A DNA stretch of 64,000 nucleotides from Sphingobacterium sp. UGAL515B_05 (GCF_033097525.1 NZ_CP109907.1:5146001-5210000); one strand, 5' to 3'; numbered from the stretch's first letter, positions 8,769 to 18,881 are shown. Numbers and translations: made by a program. The notes: generated by a model not told the origin, from the sequence alone.

Positions 8769-8796
8769 TAAGGGGGGATTTCCCCCTTATTTTTTA
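8769..8796. terminator. Bidirectional terminator between convergent genes
   Basis: GC-rich stem AAGGGGG/CCCCCTT with loop GATTT, followed by ATTTTTT on the plus strand. The stop of the minus-strand TlpA gene sits inside its downstream arm. Confidence 0.75.
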
Positions 8797-10118
8797 TCTG
8801 TCACCAAAAACATCAGCAGATCTCTTTTTGCTTCTTGCAAATCCAGATCGTATTGCGCCAAACTTTTGCGCAGCTCTTCAAGATTGTTAATACCGGTTAA
8901 TGTTAGATCAATATTATTTGTGTAGCCTGTTTCGTCAATTACCGGAAGTTTGGATAGAGGAATGTCGTTTAAAAGACTTACGAGATTTACTAAAGGTTCA
9001 TCTTTCACGGAAAGTTTTCCTTGATCTACCGAAAAATTTCTGCCAGAGGAATTACCCTTAGATTTGAATTTATCCAGTTTGGAAGTCCTGACCAATACTA
9101 AACAGTCGGTCATCTGTTTTCTTAGGCTCAATGTCACATCCAGGTACCGGTTTAAATCCGCTAGCATATAAGTGTACAACGAATCCGCCTTTTCCTCAGG
9201 AACAATGAGTTCATAACTGTAATATTGTTTATTGGGCAGTTGATCCTCAAAATTTAGTTTGGTATCGATTAGGTATGGATTGGTTGTATTCAATATGATC
9301 CTTTTCTCTGAAAAATGTTCCTTGTTTTCAGTAAATAATTGGCTTGCAACTGCACGAACAATTGCATTTAATTTCATATTCGTCATCTGTCTGCCAAAGA
9401 CTTTTTTTCTATCTTTTGTTCTTTTAAAATTGCTACCGGTAGGATAGCCAGGGTAATATCCCTGAAAGAACAGTGAATAAAACCCTAGATTTAAATTATT
9501 GTTTATATAAAAATTATCAGAAAGTAATAGGGGCATTTTTTGTTTTATATCGACCTTTTTCAGCATTGTACTGGGCTGATTACGATATATTGCATCAATA
9601 TTTTCCTGTGTAACTTCATATGTGTTTGTAGGTACTACATATTTTCCATCACGAGAAATCCACACCGTATGGGGGATAGTTTGATGGGGAAAGTACTTAT
9701 CCAGTTTGGTATCTCCATACGTTGAATTGATGTATGTATATTCTTTACCCACTGCTGAATTAAAGAATTTGGCTATGCGTTCTTTTTGCTCAGCAGAAAT
9801 GGCTAATATTTTAAGTTTATCACTGTTATCTTCCTGAATTTTCTTCATTTTTGGAAATCCTGCAATACACGAGGTACAAAAAGTCCCCCAAAAGTCCAGA
9901 AGAATTAATTTCCCCTTATATTGCTCCAGGGTAACTTCTTTTTTACCTGTTGGATCATTAACTACTTTTAGCGGGAGTTTCCAAAGTTCGTCTGGAATAG
10001 TTTCCCCGATTTTTAATGGTTTAATTTCGGTATTGCCTTCTCTGGTTTGGGCATAGAGGGGTATATGATGGCAGAATAAGCATATATACAAAAGCAATAT
10101 GATACTTGATATTTTCAT
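8787..10118 (-). CDS. TlpA-like thioredoxin-fold protein (443 aa), exported
   Basis: A signal peptide (about residues 1-23) is followed by a TlpA/AhpC-TSA-like thioredoxin domain at about 35-180 with the motif FWGTFCTSCIAGFP, so a CxxC active site is present. The C-terminal 250 residues are a domain typical of the long redoxins found beside SusC/SusD genes; its role is unknown. The start is 36 bases after the stop of the SusD gene, so the genes are probably cotranscribed. A likely envelope thiol-disulfide protein working with this uptake system. Confidence 0.85.
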   Translation of the reverse strand: MKISSIILLLYICLFCHHIPLYAQTREGNTEIKPLKIGETIPDELWKLPLKVVNDPTGKKEVTLEQYKGKLILLDFWGTFCTSCIAGFPKMKKIQEDNSDKLKILAISAEQKERIAKFFNSAVGKEYTYINSTYGDTKLDKYFPHQTIPHTVWISRDGKYVVPTNTYEVTQENIDAIYRNQPSTMLKKVDIKQKMPLLLSDNFYINNNLNLGFYSLFFQGYYPGYPTGSNFKRTKDRKKVFGRQMTNMKLNAIVRAVASQLFTENKEHFSEKRIILNTTNPYLIDTKLNFEDQLPNKQYYSYELIVPEEKADSLYTYMLADLNRYLDVTLSLRKQMTDCLVLVRTSKLDKFKSKGNSSGRNFSVDQGKLSVKDEPLVNLVSLLNDIPLSKLPVIDETGYTNNIDLTLTGINNLEELRKSLAQYDLDLQEAKRDLLMFLVTDKK

Positions 10119-10154
10119 CTTGTGGTATGTTTTAGTTTGACATTGAGTTTCAAA

Positions 10155-11519
10155 TTATCTGGGATTTTGCGGGATATTTGCAATGTCTACGATATCTTCT
10201 GGCAGGGCAATCGCATATCGTTTATCATTGGGAGGTAAAGTGTATACCTTTCCGTTAATGGTCCTGGTTAAGGTAATATTTGCGCCATCCCTGTTCAATC
10301 TTTTAAGATCGGACCAGCGAAGCCCCCTAAAGGCGAGTTCCCTTCGTCTTTCCTCCAGTATAATTTGTAAAGCCTGATCTTTATCGGTAAAGGCAAATGG
10401 AATAAAAGTTCCCGTTTTCCATCTCTTTACACCAAGCTTGTCCAGGGCATTTGCGGCTTCGATAAGTTTACCGGCCCTTGCATTACATTCGGCAATGATC
10501 AGCATTACTTCTGCGGTGGTTACTCCAGTGCAGAACTGATAGCTGGTATGCGCACCTTTAAACACATAAGATCCATCCTGTTTTAAATTGAAGTAGAGTA
10601 CCTTTCTTAAATCATTTTCGGGATAGAGGTTATACAGTTCAGGATTTACCCTGATCATTGACGTCATATCCAGTTCGGAAATAGACATGGTGGTCAGTAA
10701 GGTTAGCTCATCAGGTGCATAAAGCCGAGTACCGGGTACTGGAAACGCTGCTGCAGGATTGAGGTCATTAAAATTGATCAGGCGATCATTAAATTGTAAT
10801 ACTGCTTCTGCATTTTTTTTGGCCAGTTCATAATTGCCCATAATAAGATATGTCCGGGCCAGCAAGCCGTACGCAGATGCCTTAGTAGGTATATTTGATG
10901 ATGAGGCTGACGTTCCTAGCAAGGGGATAGCCTCTGATAGATCATTGATGATCTGGTCGTATGTTTGTTGTACTGTTGCCCGTTTAGAAGGGATATTCAT
11001 GTCCGGGTCCAGGCGCAAGACCATACCTAAATCGGTATATGCAGTTAAGGGGTTATATACAGGTGCCCATATTTGAACCCCATCCAGGAATCGGGCTGCT
11101 CTTAACACTAAAGCCTGCCCCTTAATATCATCAGCTTCCGGGCCACTAAGGTTATTATCCTTAAGGGATTGCAATACGGAATTGCAGACATAAACCGGCT
11201 GGTAACAATTCATCCAGTTATTGGCACCGGACTCTGCATCCATGGAAACATGATCCGGTTGCCAGGAATAAAGCCTTTTATTGCTTTCATAATACAGGCT
11301 GTTTAAATCCTCGTCAGTGATATAAAAATCATTACTGCTCATTTCCCCTGCATCTGCGAAGCCCTGAAACATCGGGATGTTATATAATAATGCCTTCAGG
11401 TCGGTAATTGTTGCTGGAGTGGCCAGTTGCATATCCGACTTTTTATCGAGAAACTTTTCGCAGGAAAATAGAAGGCAACTTAATGTAGAAACGAGTATGC
11501 AGGTACATATTTTTTTCAT
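10155..11519 (-). CDS. SusD/RagB-family outer-membrane nutrient-binding lipoprotein
   Basis: The protein has a lipoprotein signal peptide (MKKICTCILVSTLSCLLFSC, lipobox Cys). The body is a SusD-type TPR fold with conserved end features (ILEERRRELAFRGLRWSDLKRLNRDG, then IPQNP). I chose the start at 11519 because the upstream ATG at 11543 would overlap the SusC stop and adds residues before the signal peptide. SusD proteins form the lid over the SusC channel at the cell surface. The substrate cannot be read from the sequence. Confidence 0.93.
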   Translation of the reverse strand: MKKICTCILVSTLSCLLFSCEKFLDKKSDMQLATPATITDLKALLYNIPMFQGFADAGEMSSNDFYITDEDLNSLYYESNKRLYSWQPDHVSMDAESGANNWMNCYQPVYVCNSVLQSLKDNNLSGPEADDIKGQALVLRAARFLDGVQIWAPVYNPLTAYTDLGMVLRLDPDMNIPSKRATVQQTYDQIINDLSEAIPLLGTSASSSNIPTKASAYGLLARTYLIMGNYELAKKNAEAVLQFNDRLINFNDLNPAAAFPVPGTRLYAPDELTLLTTMSISELDMTSMIRVNPELYNLYPENDLRKVLYFNLKQDGSYVFKGAHTSYQFCTGVTTAEVMLIIAECNARAGKLIEAANALDKLGVKRWKTGTFIPFAFTDKDQALQIILEERRRELAFRGLRWSDLKRLNRDGANITLTRTINGKVYTLPPNDKRYAIALPEDIVDIANIPQNPR

Positions 11520-11529
11520 GGTAGTCAAA

Positions 11530-14500
11530 TTAAAATTGTGCACGAATTCCCAAATTATAATTTGCAGGTGTTACAAATCCACTCAGGTTTATATTAAAAT
11601 CCGGGTCAATTCCGGCTTTATTTGCTTTCCAGATCAGGCCAAGGTTACTGGCGTTCAGAAATAGCTGGAACGATCTGATATTTCGGATATGATTAAATGT
11701 ATAGGCCAGATTGATGTATTGCAGGCGAATGTGATCTCCCTTTTCAACCAGGACGCTGGAGCCGTCATAGAGCTGGTCACGGCTGCTATTGGTTTTAAAA
11801 TCTATGGAAGGTACATTCGTCAATAATTCATCACCGGGATTTTTCCATCTCAATGCATAATCGGAGTGGTTGCGCCAGTTATTGAATAATTCGGTATAAT
11901 TGATGGAGCTTCTTCTGAACCAGTATCCAAATTTGTATGAGATGCCCACTTGAAGACTGATATTCTTATAAGCAAAAGAGTTGATCATAGAACCAAACTT
12001 TGTTGGAATGGCCGACCCGAAGTATTGCAATCCCTCGACTTTAGTACCTTCCCCGACAATGCTTGCATAATCCTTACTGATCTGATCATTAAGGTATCCC
12101 CTTGGAGCACCTGTTTCAGGATCGAGACCTGCCCATTTATAGGCATATATTGTGTAGACCGGATGGCCGGCTACGCCAGATACAGGTGGCGTATTGGTGC
12201 TTATATAAGAACTGGCTAATGTTCTGTTGACATTGTAGGCGACGATCTGATCCTTATATACTGAAAAATTAAAGATTGTGTTCCACTTAAAGGTATGATT
12301 GATATTCAGGCTTTTTATCATGATGTCCATTCCGCTGCCTTTCATACTCGCTACGTTTCTTAGAATTGAGGTAGGAACACCTGTGGTATAATCAATTTGA
12401 GAGGTGCCAAAAAGGTTAACCCCCTTTTTATGGTAATACTCCAGCGTTCCGGATAGCCGATTATTTTTCGATTGAAAATCTACCCCTAAATTGAACATTT
12501 TTGAGGTTTCCCATCGGAGTTCAGGGTTATAATAGTTGTTAAACAATGCTGTCCTGGTGCCGGTATAAGGAGATGGGCTTGGAAGGAACCTCATAGTATT
12601 TACAGCAACCATAGCTGGATTGATATTGCCGCTATAGCCATAGGTCGCCCTTAAGTTTATATATGGAAGTAATTCAGAGTGGTAGAATGCTTCCTTGGAT
12701 ATTTTCCAGGATAAACCTGCTGACCAAAAAGGGTTCCATTGATCATTTGTTTTTAACCCGAAAAGGTTACTGCCGTCTCTCCGAAGGCTGGCCGATAGTA
12801 TATATTTATTATTCAGGGTATATGCTGCGTTCGCAAATTGAGATACAAATCGCCTGTCTGTTTGGGTTAATGTATTTCCGTTAATAATGGTTGAATTACC
12901 ACCTGTAATAAAATTTGGATAAGTTTTGGTATAATCTACATTACCTGTAGTAAGGTTGTTGGGATCATAACCATAATATTTAGCATTATTTCCATCATTT
13001 TTGTTGGTACGCATTTCGGCCCCGATGATAACATTTACATTGTGTGCCCCAAATGTCTTATCATAACCAAGCTGTCCGCGAAAGTTATGTACATTATTTA
13101 TCCTGTTAGTTTTGTCGAGTATTCCGCCTTTGGGCACAATATATACCGGTACTCCATTCACTATCTGCGTGAATCGGTTAATATAATCTCTTGTCGAATA
13201 GCTGTTTTCATCTGCTAAAGCTGTAGAAAAGCCGGATTCCCGTTCATATTGGTAATCTAAGGACGCGGCTAATCCTTCCGTGATTGCATATTTGAGTCCA
13301 ATGCTGGTTAGTATATTAGATGCAGCAGTATTCGTTGTCTGATGCTGCCAGTCCGTTAATGGGTAATAATTCCAGTCCAGGAGTTTGCCATCACCCGCGG
13401 TTTGGATATATGTCTGGTTCCAGTTTCTTCCTACAGGAAGCGGATTGCCCTGGTCATCGGCCATTCGGGTATAAGGAAAGAGCGTAGCAATCGATTTATA
13501 TCCTGTTCTTCCCGAATTATTTGCGGTATAGGTATAATATAAATTGGTTGCTATAGTCAATTTACTTAAAGGGCGGAAGGTGTTTTGGAATCGTATATTC
13601 ATTCGCCTATAAGATTCCCCAAGTGTTTCTTTATTATGATCATATCCTACAGCCGATAGCCATGAGAATTTTTCTGATCCGCCTTGGGCACTAAGGTAAT
13701 ATTGTTGTTTGACAGCGGGTTTGTACATGTACTGGTCAAACTGATCACGGACATCCACGTCACGCAAGTTATTGATAGCGTTATTGGCTTCTTCGGGTGT
13801 AATAATTCCTTTAGCGGCTTTATTTAAATAATCAACCACTGGACTGAGTAATGGCTTATTTTTTGAATTTATTTTGCTATTGTAAAATCCGATCTTGAAA
13901 AGCTCCTGTTCCACATCAATAAAATCAGAAGAAGACATTTGACGGATGTAGTTCAAATCTGGTTTTCCGGAAACTGTTAAAGATGAATTGAAGTCAATAT
14001 TAATAGGATGATTGAATTGCGCTTTTTTCGTGGTAATGACTATAACCCCATTTGCGGCCCTGGCGCCCCAAATACTGGAGGCAGAAGCATCTTTAAGGAT
14101 GGTTATGTTCTCTACAATATTTGGGTTGATATTATTGAGATCGCCTTCATATGGGAAATTATCAACCACGATCAAAGGATTTTTCGGTCCGCTAATGGTA
14201 CTAAGCCCGCGGACCATAATTTGGCCGGTATAACCGCTCTGATCCATCATCACGCTGTTGGCAATGTTGGGTAACCTGGACATAATGTCCGTGCTGACCT
14301 GCTGATTCAATAACTCATTACTTACGGTGGAAAACGATCCAGTAGCTCGCTCTTTAGGTATAGATTGATATCCGGTATTGATCACATCAGCAGTCTCCAT
14401 AACGATGTTAATAGGAAGGAGGTGAATATCCCCAATGTTGCCATTTACCGTAATTTCCTGTGGTTGATAGCCCAGCATTTTAATGATCAGGTGATCTCCG

Positions 14501-15045
14501 TCGTGAACCACAATGTCAAAAGCGCCTGACCCGGTGGTACTGGTTGCCTGTCCACCAGTAGAAGAAGTTACCGTAGCCCCAGCAATAGGGTTTCCTGCCT
14601 GGTCCAATACCCTGCCTGATTTCTTTGCCGGTTGTTCTGCCTTTTTGCCAGGATTATTTTCCGGATTAGGCCTTTGATGTATGATGATGTTTTTTCCTTT
14701 GATCTCATAATCCAGTTGCTCCGGTTGGTTCTTAAATATCTCCCGCATAGCCTGGTCGATGGATACTCCTTTCAGGTTTACGGTTACAGGCCTTGTCCTG
14801 GCGAGAATTGAAGAGGAAGCCATGATTGCATAATCGGTCTGTGCCCTGAGTTTTTTAATTACTTTTTCCAGCGATTCGTTTTTGGCTGATAGATTAATAT
14901 CCTGTGCGTGAACTACCGTGCTGGCGGCAAAAAGGGAAACGCACATGGTGAGCACCCTTAGGGATTGTGCATAGGAGGGGAGCTTTTGCTTACTTTGTTG
15001 TAAGTTGAAGAACCGGCCTCCCATAGAATGAAATAAACCATTCAT
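11530..15045 (-). CDS. SusC/RagA-family TonB-linked outer-membrane transporter with STN domain
   Basis: A very long TonB-dependent receptor (about 1,170 residues). In order: signal peptide; an STN (secretin/TonB N-terminal) domain (ESLEKVIKKLRAQTDYAI region) that contacts an anti-sigma factor; a carboxypeptidase-like domain (AGNPIAGATVTSS); a plug with the SusC signature (LSTISGPKNPLIVVDNFPYE, ILKDASASSIWGARAANGVI); and a beta-barrel to the end. The STN domain plus the FecR and FecI genes upstream indicate transmembrane signalling to a sigma factor. I prefer the start at 15045; an upstream ATG at 15096 adds 17 residues. The SusD gene follows 10 bases later. Confidence 0.94.
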   Translation of the reverse strand: MNGLFHSMGGRFFNLQQSKQKLPSYAQSLRVLTMCVSLFAASTVVHAQDINLSAKNESLEKVIKKLRAQTDYAIMASSSILARTRPVTVNLKGVSIDQAMREIFKNQPEQLDYEIKGKNIIIHQRPNPENNPGKKAEQPAKKSGRVLDQAGNPIAGATVTSSTGGQATSTTGSGAFDIVVHDGDHLIIKMLGYQPQEITVNGNIGDIHLLPINIVMETADVINTGYQSIPKERATGSFSTVSNELLNQQVSTDIMSRLPNIANSVMMDQSGYTGQIMVRGLSTISGPKNPLIVVDNFPYEGDLNNINPNIVENITILKDASASSIWGARAANGVIVITTKKAQFNHPINIDFNSSLTVSGKPDLNYIRQMSSSDFIDVEQELFKIGFYNSKINSKNKPLLSPVVDYLNKAAKGIITPEEANNAINNLRDVDVRDQFDQYMYKPAVKQQYYLSAQGGSEKFSWLSAVGYDHNKETLGESYRRMNIRFQNTFRPLSKLTIATNLYYTYTANNSGRTGYKSIATLFPYTRMADDQGNPLPVGRNWNQTYIQTAGDGKLLDWNYYPLTDWQHQTTNTAASNILTSIGLKYAITEGLAASLDYQYERESGFSTALADENSYSTRDYINRFTQIVNGVPVYIVPKGGILDKTNRINNVHNFRGQLGYDKTFGAHNVNVIIGAEMRTNKNDGNNAKYYGYDPNNLTTGNVDYTKTYPNFITGGNSTIINGNTLTQTDRRFVSQFANAAYTLNNKYILSASLRRDGSNLFGLKTNDQWNPFWSAGLSWKISKEAFYHSELLPYINLRATYGYSGNINPAMVAVNTMRFLPSPSPYTGTRTALFNNYYNPELRWETSKMFNLGVDFQSKNNRLSGTLEYYHKKGVNLFGTSQIDYTTGVPTSILRNVASMKGSGMDIMIKSLNINHTFKWNTIFNFSVYKDQIVAYNVNRTLASSYISTNTPPVSGVAGHPVYTIYAYKWAGLDPETGAPRGYLNDQISKDYASIVGEGTKVEGLQYFGSAIPTKFGSMINSFAYKNISLQVGISYKFGYWFRRSSINYTELFNNWRNHSDYALRWKNPGDELLTNVPSIDFKTNSSRDQLYDGSSVLVEKGDHIRLQYINLAYTFNHIRNIRSFQLFLNASNLGLIWKANKAGIDPDFNINLSGFVTPANYNLGIRAQF

Positions 15046-15224
15046 AATTTTTTGGTTAGTTGATACGTCCCTTACTGTTGACAATAAAGTCAACAATGAG
15101 TAAGTTTGTACCAGGGTTAAAAATGTTAGTTTGTCAGAATTTAATTTTTTTACCCGATACCCGCCGGGCGCTGCGCGAACAGCCCCGGCATTTTATGGTA
15201 TCCTGGCAAACATATGAAACGTCT

Positions 15225-16388
15225 TTATTGCTGTGTTACCGTAATCCTCCTTCCTTGTATCTTAAAATTCAATTTATCTAAAACAGAAATGGCCTCAAGA
15301 ATTTCAGATAATTTTCTATTTTTTGGTATTTCCATCATAAACAGCTCATCTGATATACTGGCTGGGTAGTCAATGTCCACATCATACCAGCGCTCAAGGT
15401 GCTTAAATATTTGGGCTAAAGTGAGATGATTAAAGACGAACAAATTCTTTGTCCAGCCTATATAATCCTGTGCATTCACATTCTTCAAATGAAATTTATC
15501 GTTCGTAAATCTGGCTAGTTGGTTGGGAGAAAGTATGGCTGATCCCTGCCCCGCAGTGGCCTGCACCAATACTTTTCCTTCCAGTAAGGTTGTTTCTATG
15601 GGCTCATTATCATATGACTGTACATTGAAATGGGTACCTAGTACCGTTACGACCTGTCCGCGGGACTGTACCTTAAAGGCTTTGGTAGCATCGTGACTTA
15701 CTTCAAAATAACCTTCCCCTGATAATTTAACTAAACGTTCTGTCCCCTTGAACTGAATAGGATAAGTAAACACCGATCCGGAGTTCAGTTGCACCCTGGA
15801 GCCATCTGAAAGCTTTAGGGTATAAACTCCGCCATTAGGTACCGTGATTGTCGCCTGTGTAATTGCATCGGTTGACGCAATGGTTTCCCCATCTTGGTAG
15901 CTAATGGCATCCACTTTTACCTGTAATCCTTCCTTACTGTCTTTTAATTCATAGCTTTTACCGTTAGAAAGGGTCAGGGTAGCTTTATTGGTTCCAGGCA
16001 ATACATCTGATCCATAAATACTCGTAAGATGCGGTGCATCCGGTTTATGGTCCATATTCATGAAAGTAATGGTCATACCGATAACTAGCAGCGCGGCTAC
16101 GGCAGCGATCCATTTAAATGAAAGAATTGTTCTTTTAGCTTCCGGTATTTCCGGTAAATTAGCCTTTATGTGTTTCCAGGCTCCAGCAGTTACACCGTCT
16201 ACCTGTTGTTCTGCTGTTTCGGTATTGCCTTTCTCGTCTGATTGCAAATAGTGCTCTATGAGCTCATCCAGTTCTTCGCTATTGCCTGTAGTTTCAAAAT
16301 AATCATAAAGCTGACGGGTTTCCTCGATGCTGGCAGCGCCGGAAACATATTTGTCAAATAACTGTTTTATATTCTGCTCCATGATCAT
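15225..16388 (-). CDS. FecR-family anti-sigma factor
   Basis: A 387-residue protein with a cytoplasmic N-terminal part (about 1-90), one membrane helix (WIAAVAALLVIGMTITFM) and a periplasmic FecR domain (about 160-270, TLSNGKSYEL, NGGVYTLKLSDGSRVQLNSGS, GEGYFEV). The DUF4974 domain follows at the C-terminus. It receives the signal from the STN domain of the adjacent SusC protein and controls the FecI-like sigma factor encoded 93 bases upstream. An alternative start 2 codons in (16382) is equally good. Confidence 0.93.
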   Translation of the reverse strand: MIMEQNIKQLFDKYVSGAASIEETRQLYDYFETTGNSEELDELIEHYLQSDEKGNTETAEQQVDGVTAGAWKHIKANLPEIPEAKRTILSFKWIAAVAALLVIGMTITFMNMDHKPDAPHLTSIYGSDVLPGTNKATLTLSNGKSYELKDSKEGLQVKVDAISYQDGETIASTDAITQATITVPNGGVYTLKLSDGSRVQLNSGSVFTYPIQFKGTERLVKLSGEGYFEVSHDATKAFKVQSRGQVVTVLGTHFNVQSYDNEPIETTLLEGKVLVQATAGQGSAILSPNQLARFTNDKFHLKNVNAQDYIGWTKNLFVFNHLTLAQIFKHLERWYDVDIDYPASISDELFMMEIPKNRKLSEILEAISVLDKLNFKIQGRRITVTQQ

Positions 16389-16481
16389 TTGATTAGGTAT
16401 CTATAGGAAATACCTTTAATCAAAAAATAATAGCTATAAGAAATCAATTAAAATTTAATATTTCCAGTAAATCCCTAATTA

Positions 16482-17063
16482 TTAGCTCAATAAAATTGCT
16501 GCCAGTAGGAGAGATTGTCCCACCAGTCCTGCTTTTAACTGTTTATTGGCTTGCTGCATAAGCTGATTAATAGTATTGGGGCTGATACCAAGCAATGCGC
16601 TTATTTCATTGTAGTTCCGGCCTTCAATTTTATGCAAGGTGAAGACTTCTTTTTGCCGGGGCGTCAGTTTCTCAAGGGCAGCCGATAATATCTGTTGGGC
16701 ATCCTTTTGATTCAACTGTTGCTCGATTGGTGAATAAGCTTCTTCAAAAGTATTGTGATGGTGATAAGTCTGGTCCAACAAAGATCTACGAAAAGACTTT
16801 TTGCAGTAATTAGTGGCAATGGTATAAAGGAAAGCTCCAAATGATTGTTCCGGATTGAGTCGGTCCCTAACTTCCCAAACTTTTAGAAAGACATCCTGTA
16901 AGATGTCCTGGGCAATTTCTTCAGATTTAAGTAGCTGTAGTAGTCGATGGGCAAGCTTCCTTGCGTACTGAAGATATATTTGCTCAAATGCAGCCTGATC
17001 ACCTTTTTTTATGCGATTAATTAATTCTGTTTCGGATAAGAATGTAACTGGCTTCATGCGCAA
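16482..17063 (-). CDS. FecI-like ECF sigma factor (Bacteroides expansion type)
   Basis: A 193-residue ECF sigma factor. Region 2 (LQDVFLKVWEVRDRL, FGAFLYTIATNYCKKSFR) binds core polymerase and the -10 element; region 4 (LTPRQKEVFTLHKIEGRNYNEISALLGISPNTI) is a helix-turn-helix. It heads the FecI-FecR-SusC-SusD-TlpA unit, which it presumably activates when the ligand is present. The sigma gene itself is probably expressed from its own promoter in the 200-base gap upstream. Confidence 0.93.
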   Translation of the reverse strand: MRMKPVTFLSETELINRIKKGDQAAFEQIYLQYARKLAHRLLQLLKSEEIAQDILQDVFLKVWEVRDRLNPEQSFGAFLYTIATNYCKKSFRRSLLDQTYHHHNTFEEAYSPIEQQLNQKDAQQILSAALEKLTPRQKEVFTLHKIEGRNYNEISALLGISPNTINQLMQQANKQLKAGLVGQSLLLAAILLS

Positions 17064-17239
17064 TCTGATTAACTACAAAGTGAAATGCGGCAGGATAGAT
17101 AAAGAGAAATTCACAAATAAGGTTCCTGAAAGGCAGGATGGTAGCTTCAATTAATATTTCAAATATGGCAATTGTCTCTCTTAATTGCAATTTTATTTGA
17201 GAATATATACAGCATTACTGGATAGGTCGTAAACTGAGA

Positions 17240-17257
17240 AGGCCGGATATCCGGCCT
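17240..17257 (-). terminator. Perfect palindrome at the 3' end of the 125-aa gene
   Basis: AGGCCGGAT/ATCCGGCCT is a perfect 18-base palindrome just past the stop at 17262. There is no strong T-run, so it is either a weak terminator or a protein-binding site. Confidence 0.45.
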
Positions 17258-17261
17258 CTGG

Positions 17262-17639
17262 TTACAATAATTTGAAAGCAATTGTTGTTTGGATTGATCC
17301 GGTCATCGTTTTTGATGCGTTATCATACCTGAGTTCGCCAATCATATTTTCCCTGAGTTCCTTTGCTCTCCGAGGTTCCGGATTCTCTGGTATTGTTGGG
17401 AAAATAATAGGACCCCTGGTAATTAATGCTGAGGCAAATGCATAGCCCCAGAATTTGACAACCTGGATTGGTGCTGAAGTGATATACTCTAATTCACTTG
17501 GTGTGAGGTCGAACTTGTCCTGCATCCAGGACACATAATCCGATGCAACTAAATCGGTTTGCAAAATAAGTTCCGCGTTGGAAAGTGCGTAAAGGCTTGC
17601 AGTAACTTCTGCAACCCCCGCAGGTGTAAGTTTTGGCAT
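17262..17639 (-). CDS. Hypothetical protein (125 aa)
   Basis: Family not recognised. Soluble, mildly acidic, with no signal peptide; it reads as a mainly helical N-terminal half (residues 1-75) and a Pro-rich then basic second half. It is divergent from the membrane LytTR regulator at 17703, separated by an AT-rich 63-base gap that must hold both promoters, so it may be a target of that regulator. Codon use and composition are like its neighbours. Confidence 0.6.
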   Translation of the reverse strand: MPKLTPAGVAEVTASLYALSNAELILQTDLVASDYVSWMQDKFDLTPSELEYITSAPIQVVKFWGYAFASALITRGPIIFPTIPENPEPRRAKELRENMIGELRYDNASKTMTGSIQTTIAFKLL

Positions 17640-17702
17640 AATTGATATATTAAATGAATTAATAATACAATTATTGTGCCTTTGGCAATTTGTTTGCTTT
17701 AG

Positions 17703-18563
17703 ATGTTATCTATGAATAACGAATCAACAATTTTAGACCGATTTATATTTCGTTTCATTTCCGTCCTGGTAGCATCATTATATGTCTCAGAGCTCGGTAG
17801 TATACACAGCATTTTTGAAAGGCTCCTAACCATTGAGTTCTATTACGAATTTGGAGTAACCTTCCTAATTGCTATAACGGTTACTGAACTTTTATACCGG
17901 ATTAACCAGGTGCTCAGCAGAAAATATCCACTACATGATCACACCGCAATGAGGATTCTGCTTCAGATTGTTTTTGGATTAGTGGTGCCTGCAGTACTGG
18001 TTTTTCTAATGGCAGCTTTATATTTCGGCATCAATGGTATCAATATTTTTAAAACGGATTACCTCGTTTTTGTATTTCCATTGGTAGTGGTTCTACTGAT
18101 ATTGTTAAACCTGCTTTTTATCCTTGTTCCATATTTTGTGCACGCATATCGTTTGCAAAAAGAAGCAGGCACCGTTAGAAATTTGGATCGAGAAAATATG
18201 TCTTCCGGGTTATTAAATCCTGTTAAAGTACTGGATGGGGCAAGTGTGCGCTATATCAATGCAAATGATATCTTGCTGGCATATATTATTGAAGGTAAAG
18301 TCCTGATAAAATGCAGTGAATCGGGCGAACTACTAACCGATCATACTTTGGATGAATTAGAAAGTCTGTTACCAGGTGATCAGTTCTTCAGGATTAATAG
18401 AAAGCTTATTGCGAAAAAAGATTGTTGCCATGGCTATAGGCCCGAAAGCTATGGTAAGTTAGAAATTGAAGTCAGTCCTGTTCCCCCTGTTCCAGCAACA
18501 GTCAGCCAGAATAAAGCAAAAGCATTTAAAGAATGGATTGGTAGTAGAATCCCAATTGATTAA
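17703..18563 (+). CDS. Membrane-anchored LytTR transcriptional regulator
   Basis: A 286-residue protein with four hydrophobic membrane segments in residues 15-150 and a LytTR DNA-binding domain at about 165-280 (VRYINANDILLAYIIEGKV, FFRINRKLIAKKD). There is no receiver or kinase domain, so the membrane part probably senses the signal directly. The coding start may be the ATG at 17712, 3 codons in. It is divergent from the 125-aa gene and followed by two hairpins. Confidence 0.85.
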   Translation: MLSMNNESTILDRFIFRFISVLVASLYVSELGSIHSIFERLLTIEFYYEFGVTFLIAITVTELLYRINQVLSRKYPLHDHTAMRILLQIVFGLVVPAVLVFLMAALYFGINGINIFKTDYLVFVFPLVVVLLILLNLLFILVPYFVHAYRLQKEAGTVRNLDRENMSSGLLNPVKVLDGASVRYINANDILLAYIIEGKVLIKCSESGELLTDHTLDELESLLPGDQFFRINRKLIAKKDCCHGYRPESYGKLEIEVSPVPPVPATVSQNKAKAFKEWIGSRIPID

Positions 18564-18590
18564 TGGTTGTTTATTTTCGATATCAAACAA

Positions 18591-18620
18591 AAAGGACTTG
18601 CACGAATGTCCTTTGTTTTG
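18591..18620 (+). terminator. Terminator after the membrane LytTR gene
   Basis: Stem AAAGGAC/GTCCTTT (18591-18597 and 18608-18614) with a 10-base loop, then GTTTTG. It lies 28 bases after the stop. Confidence 0.6.
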
Positions 18621-18778
18621 CTCGAGGATGAAGTGGCGCAAATATTATTGCTTTCAATTATCTCATTATCAGTAGGGAAGTAATCGAAATCAAATTAGAG
18701 TAAGTTATGATTTGGTTTATTTTCAAAATGGATTAACTTTGATCTGCTTCGCTTCATACCGTAGCAATTGAATTACAA

Positions 18779-18813
18779 AAAGCAATAACAATTTATTTGT
18801 TATTGCTTTGTTT
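18779..18813 (+). terminator. Second hairpin in the LytTR-repressor gap
   Basis: Perfect 13-bp stem AAAGCAATAACAA/TTGTTATTGCTTT (18779-18791 and 18797-18809), then GTTTC. I see no gene in the 345 bases between 18563 and 18909, only these hairpins. Confidence 0.5.
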
Positions 18814-18881
18814 CTTAATCCCAATCCGAGTAAGTGGAGAATATAAATAGAGTGAATTGTACTAACCCATAAAGTAAAGTA

